DNA of 5,052 nucleotides from assembly GCA_002307115.1 (NCBI GenBank), contig DBTP01000179.1, positions 1 through 5,052 of the forward strand. The letters are read 5' to 3'. The translations under genes were made by a program, and so were the position numbers. Of this stretch, positions 1-5,052 are shown piece by piece. The first letter of the stretch is position 1. Each line of letters starts with the position of its first letter. The notes beneath the pieces are model-generated. The model was not told the origin of the DNA. It made no database searches and saw nothing but the letters and a program-made list of their open reading frames with translations. Source of the stretch: Fibrobacter sp. UBA1313. Its GTDB lineage: Bacteria; Fibrobacterota; Fibrobacteria; Fibrobacterales; Fibrobacteraceae.

Positions 1-384
1 GAATTTACGGCGATTGAAAATGTCTGTATCCCGGGTCGCATTTCTGGAAAAAATTATTTGGAATGTGTCGAACGCGCCGAAGTGCTATTAGAAACGGTGG
101 GCCTTAAAGATCGCCTCAAGCATTTGCCTCGGGAGCTTTCGGGAGGGGAACGTCAACGGGTTGCTGTCGCGCGGGCGCTTATGAATGAGCCCGACATTAT
201 TTTTGCGGATGAGCCGAGTGGTAACTTGGATGAATCCAATGCGCTTATGCTCAATGAACTTTTTGCAGATTTAAATAAGAAGTTCAACCAAGCTTTTTTG
301 GTTGTGACTCATGATGAAAGAATGGCAACTTATGCTACCCGCCGCGTTCATATGCAGGGTGGCTTGATTGTCCCTTTTGAATAG
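1..384 (+). CDS. lolD: Lipoprotein-releasing ABC transporter ATP-binding protein (LolD family), 3' part
   Basis: This is the C-terminal 127 residues of an ABC ATPase; the reading frame is open from base 1, so the gene is cut by the window edge and its Walker A and Q-loop lie outside. An ATG-free stretch before position 58 is still coding (reads EFTAIENV..., the segment that follows the Q-loop in this family). Visible motifs are the ABC signature LSGGERQRVAVARAL (from nt 136), Walker B IIFADE (nt 196-213), D-loop SGNLD and the H-loop histidine in VVTHD (nt 301-315). In the family, LolD is a cytoplasmic ATPase that powers LolC/E to extract lipoproteins from the inner membrane and pass them to LolA. 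The IENV segment, the ADEPSGNLD stretch and a short tail after the H-loop match LolD better than MacB or FtsE, but those relatives share most motifs. The permease partner is probably upstream, outside the window. It is followed closely by clpC. Confidence 0.85.
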   Translation, partial: EFTAIENVCIPGRISGKNYLECVERAEVLLETVGLKDRLKHLPRELSGGERQRVAVARALMNEPDIIFADEPSGNLDESNALMLNELFADLNKKFNQAFLVVTHDERMATYATRRVHMQGGLIVPFE

Positions 385-388
385 GAGG
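383..388 (+). promoter_or_regulatory. Shine-Dalgarno of clpC, overlapping the lolD stop codon
   Basis: A perfect AGGAGG lies 7 nt before the GTG at 396. Its first two bases are the last two of the upstream TAG stop (382-384). This strong site decides the GTG start, and its placement suggests that ribosomes ending on the upstream gene can help initiate clpC. No separate promoter for clpC is obvious in the 11-nt gap. Confidence 0.85.
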
Positions 389-395
389 TTCGCTA

Positions 396-2897
396 GTGAA
401 AGGAAGATTTACAGACCGCGTTAAAAAGGTACTACAGTTTGCTCGCGAAGAAGCAGTGCGTCTTGGCAATGACCAAGTGGGCACAGAACACCTACTGTTG
501 GGAATTATTCGTGAAGGCTCCGGTATTGCCGCTGCAGGCCTCAAAAAGAGTGGAATTGATTTAGAGGCCCTTGCTGCAGAGATCGAACGCTCTGTGAGTA
601 CCGCGGGTGGGATGATGACCATCGGTGGTCAGCAAATGGTCCCGTTTACCGCTCGCGCCAAAGCGGTGCTTCAGGCTTCTGCTGTAGAAGCACAGGAAAT
701 GGATGAAAATTATATTGGCACCGAACATTTATTGCTTTCCCTTTTGAAGGTGAGTGATTCCGCAGCCGCTGCGGCACTTACTTCTGCGGGTGTGGAATAC
801 GACGCCATCAAAACGATTATTGAGCAAGTGAAGCAAGATGCGCGCCCGGGCAAAATGGACCCGGATGAACCCATGGCCGCTCCTCGCAGCGGAAGCAAAT
901 CCAAGACGCCGATACTTGAGCATTTCGGTCGTGACCTTACAGAAATGGCGCGCCAAGGCAAATTAGATCCCATCATCGGGCGCGAATCTGAAATTGAAAG
1001 ATTGATTCAGGTGCTTTGCCGCCGCAAAAAAAATAATCCCGCTCTCATTGGAGAACCGGGTGTGGGTAAAACCGCCATTGTGGAAGGCCTTGCACAGAAA
1101 ATCATTCAGAAAAGAATTCCAGAAATTTTGGAAAATAAGCGCGTGATCACTTTGGATATCGCAGCGATGGTCGCAGGCACCAAGTACCGCGGGCAATTTG
1201 AAGAACGTCTGAAAGGCCTCATCATGGAATTACAGCGCAACGAAAACGCGGTGATTTTGTTCATTGATGAACTTCATACAATCGTGGGCGCTGGCGGCTC
1301 TGAAGGGAGTCTCGATGCTTCCAATATTTTCAAACCAGCGCTCGCTCGTGGCGAACTCCAGTGTATTGGCGCTACTACCATTGATGAATATCGCAAGTAC
1401 ATTGAAAAAGATGCCGCATTGGATCGTCGTTTTCAGACGATCATGATTAATCCGCCGACGGCTGAAGAATCCATCACAATTTTGCATGGACTCCGCGCAC
1501 GTTACGAGGAACATCACAAGGTGAGCTATACCGAAGACGCCCTTCGTTCTGCGGTACTTTTAGCGGATCGCTACTTGAGCGATCGTTTCTTACCAGATAA
1601 GGCCATTGATGTTTTGGATGAGGCTGGGGCACGCGTACGCCTTTCGAGTATGGCGGTGCCGCCAGAACTTCGCGATAAAGAAAAGGCACTCACAGAAACC
1701 ACTCACAAAAAAGATGAAGCGGTCGCCGCTCAAGATTTTGAAAGTGCCGCTCGTTATAGGGATTCTTTAGAAGCCCTTCAAAAAGAAATCGCCACCATCA
1801 AAGATAATTGGCGTGAAAAGAAAAAGACGGAATGTCTTGTGGTCGATGAAGATAACATTCGCGATGTCATCAGCAAAATGACCGGTATTCCCATTGCTCG
1901 TTTAGCTGGCGAGGAAACTCAAAAGCTGATTAATTTGGATAAAGAAATTAAGCGGCGCATCATAGGCCAAGATAAAGCTGTGGATGTGATTGCCAAATCC
2001 ATTCGCCGCACCCGCGCTGGCATTCATGATACGAAACGCCCTATGGGGAGTTTCCTTTTCTTAGGCCCTACGGGCGTAGGAAAAACTGAACTTGCGAAAG
2101 TGTTGAGCCTTGCTCTTTTTGGTGCCGAAGATGCGATGATTCGTATTGATATGAGCGAATACATGGAAAAACACAGTGTATCGCGATTGATCGGTGCTCC
2201 TCCGGGATATGTGGGTTATGAAGAAGGGGGTGGACAGCTCACCGAAAAGGTGCGCAAGCGCCCTTACTCTGTGGTGCTTCTTGATGAAATTGAAAAAGCA
2301 CACCCGGATGTCTACAACCTTTTGTTGCAAATTTTGGATGATGGGCAATTGACTGATAGTTTTGGTCGTAAGATCAATTTTAAGAATACGATCATCATCA
2401 TGACTTCGAATGTGGGCGCACGCGAAGTGAAACACAGTTCTGGCATGGGATTCACCAAGTTGAGTAGCGCTGATGACTACGAACGTATGGAGTCCACCAT
2501 CCGCGAAGAAGTCAAACGTATTTTCACGCCTGAATTTTTGAATCGTATTGACGATCAGATTGTCTTCAAGAGCCTTTCTCGCGAAGATCTTATCACCATC
2601 GTCGATATTCTTTTAAGTTTCTTGCAGAAGAGTCTCTCTGATCGGGGAATTATGCTGGAAGTCTCTCAAGAGGCAAAAGCATTTATCGTGGATCATGGTT
2701 ATGACCCTGCGCTCGGTGCAAGACCTTTACGTCGGAGCATTCAGCAGTTGGTCGAAGACGATATCGCCGAAGGCTTGTTGTTAGGCACTTATATGGACTT
2801 TTCGACAATTAAGGTGGGCCTTGCGGATGGCAAACTCACGTTTGAATCTCAGCCTCTCCCGGAAGCGGTTAAAAACGCAGAGCCAGAGTCCAAGTAA
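396..2897 (+). CDS. clpC: ClpC-type AAA+ unfoldase, ATPase subunit of the Clp protease
   Basis: Complete 833-residue Hsp100 unfoldase, a normal ClpC length. In this family a hexamer uses ATP to unfold proteins and feed them to ClpP in the cytoplasm. Domains in order: two Clp_N repeats (about 3-67 and 80-145); a linker; AAA+ D1 with Walker A GEPGVGKT (219-226), Walker B ending D291-E292, pore-loop Y264 and Arg-finger region R344/R345; a short middle segment with a UVR motif (about 445-470); AAA+ D2 with Walker A GPTGVGKT (557-564), Walker B D630-E631, pore loop GYVG (604-607), sensor-1 N672, Arg finger R717 and sensor-2 GARPLRR (774-780). The UVR segment and short middle domain separate it from ClpB, whose middle domain is long, and from ClpA, which lacks UVR. 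A tripeptide MGF (684-686) sits where ClpP-docking loops occur. The GTG start is fixed by a perfect Shine-Dalgarno and by the N-terminus MKGRFTDRVKKVL, which matches the usual ClpC start; an in-frame TGA lies at 378-380. No ctsR, mcsA or mcsB gene is adjacent within the window. Confidence 0.97.
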   Translation: MKGRFTDRVKKVLQFAREEAVRLGNDQVGTEHLLLGIIREGSGIAAAGLKKSGIDLEALAAEIERSVSTAGGMMTIGGQQMVPFTARAKAVLQASAVEAQEMDENYIGTEHLLLSLLKVSDSAAAAALTSAGVEYDAIKTIIEQVKQDARPGKMDPDEPMAAPRSGSKSKTPILEHFGRDLTEMARQGKLDPIIGRESEIERLIQVLCRRKKNNPALIGEPGVGKTAIVEGLAQKIIQKRIPEILENKRVITLDIAAMVAGTKYRGQFEERLKGLIMELQRNENAVILFIDELHTIVGAGGSEGSLDASNIFKPALARGELQCIGATTIDEYRKYIEKDAALDRRFQTIMINPPTAEESITILHGLRARYEEHHKVSYTEDALRSAVLLADRYLSDRFLPDKAIDVLDEAGARVRLSSMAVPPELRDKEKALTETTHKKDEAVAAQDFESAARYRDSLEALQKEIATIKDNWREKKKTECLVVDEDNIRDVISKMTGIPIARLAGEETQKLINLDKEIKRRIIGQDKAVDVIAKSIRRTRAGIHDTKRPMGSFLFLGPTGVGKTELAKVLSLALFGAEDAMIRIDMSEYMEKHSVSRLIGAPPGYVGYEEGGGQLTEKVRKRPYSVVLLDEIEKAHPDVYNLLLQILDDGQLTDSFGRKINFKNTIIIMTSNVGAREVKHSSGMGFTKLSSADDYERMESTIREEVKRIFTPEFLNRIDDQIVFKSLSREDLITIVDILLSFLQKSLSDRGIMLEVSQEAKAFIVDHGYDPALGARPLRRSIQQLVEDDIAEGLLLGTYMDFSTIKVGLADGKLTFESQPLPEAVKNAEPESK

Positions 2898-2919
2898 AGT
2901 GTCGTTGATCATATAAAAT

Positions 2920-2948
2920 AAAAGACGCCCTGAGCGGGGCGTTTTTTT
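2920..2948. terminator. Intrinsic terminator between convergent genes, probably bidirectional
   Basis: ACGCCC (2925-2930) pairs with GGGCGT (2937-2942) around a 6-nt loop, followed by a run of seven T (2942-2948). The A-rich flank at 2920-2923 can extend the stem against the T-tract through one G-T pair. Read from the minus strand, the same hairpin is followed by a TTTTATTTTAT tract. It can therefore end both the clpC transcript (stop at 2895-2897) and the minus-strand M23 transcript (stop at 2997-2999). The 99-bp gap between the two genes holds nothing else that I recognise. Confidence 0.9.
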
Positions 2949-2996
2949 GTGTTCAAAATTGATGATTATTCGAAATGTGCCATGGCGATTTTCTTG

Positions 2997-3950
2997 CTAT
3001 GAGCAACGTAACATGCGGCCTACGCGCAATACCGTTGTCCGTTTAATGCCATTCAAACGGCAAATTTTTTCGATTGAAATGCCACTTCTCTGTGCAATTT
3101 TGCCCAAGTTGTCTCCAGGGCGCACCCTGTGGTAGCGGCGCGCGGAGGCCACTTTTTCGAGAGCCGCGTAGTCTGCTTTTGCTTGTTGCATGGAGAGAGG
3201 GTAAACGGCTTTGGTAAAAGTCTGGTTTTCGAAATTAAAGAAAGTAGCAGGATCCATAGGCATCCCATTGATACGAGTTTCAAAATGCAAATGAGAACCT
3301 GTGGAATGTCCCGTATTTCCACCAAGGCCAATGACATCACCCGCTTGTACTGTATCCCCTTCGGCGACAAGCTGTCGCGAAAGGTGACCATACACCGTTT
3401 TAGTAATGCCGCAGCCGATGTGTTCAATCATCACGTAATTACCATAACCGCGGCGTTCATAACGCACCTTAGAAACCACCCCCGCAAACGCTGCCCGAAT
3501 CGTATCGCCTACCTGAACTTTGATGTCAATTCCTTTATGGATACGGTAAGTGCGCATCCCAAAAGGGGAGGTTACACGCCTATTTTCCGTGGGCATATAA
3601 GACTTCGTTAGGTCAATAAAAAGGGTATCGGGGAGAGGGGTAGAATCTGTAGTGGCGAGTGTTTCTGCATCTTCTAAAGTTTCTTCAGAGTCACTACTAC
3701 TTATTTCATTTTCATCAGATATATCTCCCTCTGCGTCCGAATTATTTTCTGAGGTCTGTTCCATCTGTTGAATTGCATTGGTTGCTGTCCTTCTGCCCAC
3801 CACTTCCATATCCGGCTGTGGAGACTCTTTAGGACTATTCATCGCGAGGTTTTCTTTGAACGGCAAGACTTCGCCGTATTCAATAGCCTCTTGGGCATAG
3901 AGAGAGGAGGCAAGTAGGATGAGGAAAGGGAATAAATATTGAAGTCTCAT
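2997..3950 (-). CDS. Exported M23 (LytM-type) peptidoglycan endopeptidase with C-terminal LysM domain
   Basis: Complete 317-residue protein. Residues 1-19 look like a Sec signal peptide (hydrophobic core LFPFLILLASS, likely cleavage after A19 in LYA|QE); no lipobox cysteine is present, so a soluble periplasmic or secreted form is expected. Residues 55-115 form an acidic, Ser/Thr-rich linker. The M23 domain (about 126-235) keeps every expected residue: zinc ligands H138 and D142 (HKGID) and H222, with catalytic histidines H189 (YGHL) and H220 (SHLHFE). That argues for a working endopeptidase that cuts peptide cross-links, not a degenerate activator such as EnvC or NlpD. A LysM domain (about 273-315, YHRVRPGDNLGKIA) should bind the glycan strands. 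The ATG overlaps the stop of the upstream CapA-like gene (TAATG). Only a weak GGCGG lies 9 nt before the start. The next Met (37) would remove the signal peptide, so this start is preferred. The exact cleavage specificity cannot be read from the sequence. Confidence 0.94.
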   Translation of the reverse strand: MRLQYLFPFLILLASSLYAQEAIEYGEVLPFKENLAMNSPKESPQPDMEVVGRRTATNAIQQMEQTSENNSDAEGDISDENEISSSDSEETLEDAETLATTDSTPLPDTLFIDLTKSYMPTENRRVTSPFGMRTYRIHKGIDIKVQVGDTIRAAFAGVVSKVRYERRGYGNYVMIEHIGCGITKTVYGHLSRQLVAEGDTVQAGDVIGLGGNTGHSTGSHLHFETRINGMPMDPATFFNFENQTFTKAVYPLSMQQAKADYAALEKVASARRYHRVRPGDNLGKIAQRSGISIEKICRLNGIKRTTVLRVGRMLRCS

Positions 3951-3952
3951 TA
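3948..3952 (-). other. TAATG stop/start overlap between the CapA-like and M23 genes
   Basis: On the minus strand the TAA stop of the CapA-like gene (3952-3950) shares its final A with the ATG of the M23 gene (3950-3948). The preceding purine-rich bases are only a weak ribosome-binding site (GGCGG, 3964-3960). Known cases of this layout use termination-reinitiation; here it implies co-transcription and probably linked translation of the two proteins. Confidence 0.85.
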
Positions 3953-5052
3953 TTTGCCGCCGCCTTTAAGAGTGATTTTGCCATCATTATGAATAATAAT
4001 CGGAGCTTCGGGAATATCTTTTTCAGTCAGTCTTTTAATTTCTTTAACACAGGCGTTGCTACTATCTAAAAGCGGACGGCGGGCCCCATCGGGACCTTGC
4101 TGGATCGCGGAGATTATCTCGCCTTCCATAAAATTACCTTCATGATCCGTCACTACTTTTACCATGGGGGCGTAACCGCTCACGCCTGTGATATTAACAC
4201 TCGTGGAGGTCGCAAAGTTGCCGAGGCTATAAGCGATGAATCGGCCTTTGTAAAGATCGATGGCGCGTGGCACGTGAGGACCGTGACCAAAAACGAGGTC
4301 TGCACCCGCATCTATGACTGTGCGTGCAAAAAGGTAAGGGTTCCCGCGATTTTCACCAATGAAATTTTCTGTTTGACGCGTAATGTGGTTGAATTTTTGC
4401 CCTTCGGCTCCAATATGCATATTCACAATAACGATATCCGCTTTAGCATTCAGTTCAGAAACGACCTGCTTGGCCTTTTCAAAATCGGTAACACGCAGCG
4501 TGCCTCTATTCACTGAAAAAGCAGCAAAACCGTATTTTACGCCATCACGTTCCAGAATAAACGATTCACAAGAATTTTCAAAACCCGCATAGCCGATCCC
4601 CGCTTCTTTAAGCACTTTCTGTGTCGTTTCCCGGCCCGTGTCTCCAAAATCTCCAGAATGGTTATTCGCCACTCCCAGAAGATCAAAGCCCGCGTCTACG
4701 AGATTTTTGACGTAACGTTCAGGAGTGCGGAATGTATAACAGAATTTAGGATTCGAACAACTTTTGGGAAGGCCCCCAAAATCCAGTAAAACGCCCTCTA
4801 GATTGCCTACGGTAATTGTCGCATTTTCGAGAATGGGTTTCACGTCTTTAAAAATCAAAGCCCCTTCTTCGGGGGGGAGGAGGGGTTGATCATCGGGGTA
4901 GTTGAGCCCCATCATGATATCGCCGACAGCGACGAAACTAAGGGTGCTATCTGTTCGTGCACCATCAAGAGGCGCTAAGCCGGATATTTTATTGGCGGTA
5001 TCGAGTGACGTAGACACAACAGGGACATTTTGAGCGGTACTGTCTTTTGAAA
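3950..5052 (-). CDS. CapA-type (PGA_cap family) metallophosphatase-fold protein, 5' end beyond window
   Basis: 366 residues are visible and the frame stays open to the right window edge, so the true start is outside. The GTG at 5017-5015 is the first possible start inside the window, but it has no Shine-Dalgarno and the codons before it continue as a Ser/Thr/Asp-rich stretch (SKDSTAQNVPV), typical of a linker after an export signal; I treat it as internal. Numbering from that GTG, the core has VGDIMMG (31-37), GNLEG (71-75), NNHSGDFGD (118-126), H201/G203/E205 in NMHIGAE, GHGPHV (244-249) and SLGNF (264-268), the conserved order of PGA_cap/CapA proteins with a calcineurin-like phosphoesterase fold. 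Two close cysteines (C87, C93) could form a disulfide if exported. The named member, CapA of Bacillus, takes part in poly-gamma-glutamate capsule export, but most homologues have no proven substrate and no capB/capC genes are seen here. It overlaps the M23 gene, so an envelope role is likely. Confidence 0.9.
   Translation of the reverse strand, partial: SKDSTAQNVPVVSTSLDTANKISGLAPLDGARTDSTLSFVAVGDIMMGLNYPDDQPLLPPEEGALIFKDVKPILENATITVGNLEGVLLDFGGLPKSCSNPKFCYTFRTPERYVKNLVDAGFDLLGVANNHSGDFGDTGRETTQKVLKEAGIGYAGFENSCESFILERDGVKYGFAAFSVNRGTLRVTDFEKAKQVVSELNAKADIVIVNMHIGAEGQKFNHITRQTENFIGENRGNPYLFARTVIDAGADLVFGHGPHVPRAIDLYKGRFIAYSLGNFATSTSVNITGVSGYAPMVKVVTDHEGNFMEGEIISAIQQGPDGARRPLLDSSNACVKEIKRLTEKDIPEAPIIIHNDGKITLKGGGK

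Noticed and set aside
335..622. 95-codon minus-strand frame across the lolD-clpC junction
   Set aside because: It overlaps the end of lolD, the clpC ribosome-binding site and the first Clp_N repeat, all well supported on the plus strand.
1026..1033. Run of eight A in clpC, a possible slippage or programmed frameshift site
   Set aside because: It encodes the conserved RRKKNNP segment just before Walker A, where A-rich codons are expected. The main frame is uninterrupted and no downstream frame gives a sensible alternative product.
2061..2435. 124-codon open frame on the minus strand within clpC
   Set aside because: It is a shadow of the highly conserved D2 ATPase domain; the translation is His/Phe-rich without motifs.
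396..2897. Possibility that the unfoldase is ClpB or ClpA
   Set aside because: The middle region is short and carries a UVR motif, whereas ClpB has a long coiled-coil middle domain and ClpA has none. The MGF loop also suggests a ClpP partner, which ClpB lacks.
2947..3135. 62-codon plus-strand frame starting in the intergenic gap
   Set aside because: It begins right after the terminator, has no good ribosome-binding site, and most of it is antisense to the LysM-coding end of the M23 gene.
3129..3611. 160-codon open frame on the plus strand, antisense to the M23 gene
   Set aside because: It lies wholly inside the M23 gene, which has intact domains and active-site residues. The antisense translation has no recognisable motif, and I see no ribosome-binding site that would set it apart from chance.
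4097..4516. 139-codon open frame on the plus strand, antisense to the CapA-like gene
   Set aside because: It is fully covered by conserved CapA-family motifs on the minus strand, and its translation resembles no family I know.

Overview
The window comes from a bacterial chromosome with roughly balanced base composition. It holds four genes in two convergent transcription units and no RNA gene, mobile element or CRISPR array that I can see. A LolD-type lipoprotein-export ATPase points to a diderm (Gram-negative) host. A ClpC-type unfoldase with a UVR middle segment and an M23 peptidase with a C-terminal LysM domain fit the Fibrobacterota/Bacteroidota side of bacteria. Fibrobacterota is my best guess, but it is an inference from protein style and not from a marker gene.

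Region 1 (1-2897, plus strand): the 3' part of a lolD-like gene, cut by the left window edge, is followed 11 nt later by a complete clpC. The clpC Shine-Dalgarno sequence overlaps the lolD stop codon, so the two are probably co-transcribed and may be translationally coupled. The pairing joins outer-membrane lipoprotein sorting with cytoplasmic protein quality control.

Region 2 (2898-2996): a short convergent intergenic gap with one strong hairpin. A T-tract on one side and an A-rich tract on the other suggest a terminator serving both transcription units.

Region 3 (2997-5052, minus strand): a CapA-type (PGA_cap family) protein, whose 5' end lies beyond the right window edge, overlaps by one base (TAATG) an exported M23/LytM endopeptidase with a LysM domain. 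All five expected M23 active-site residues are present, so this is probably a true peptidoglycan hydrolase. The two genes look like an envelope operon: a CapA-fold protein of uncertain activity next to a wall-cutting enzyme.

Most of this is conventional housekeeping and envelope content. I see no clear sign of a novel defence, mobile or regulatory system. The points worth a second look are the MGF version of the ClpP-docking loop in ClpC, the 61-residue linker without Lys or Arg in the M23 protein, the coupled capA-like/M23 pair, the ABC transporter-clpC arrangement and the open 5' end of the CapA-like gene.
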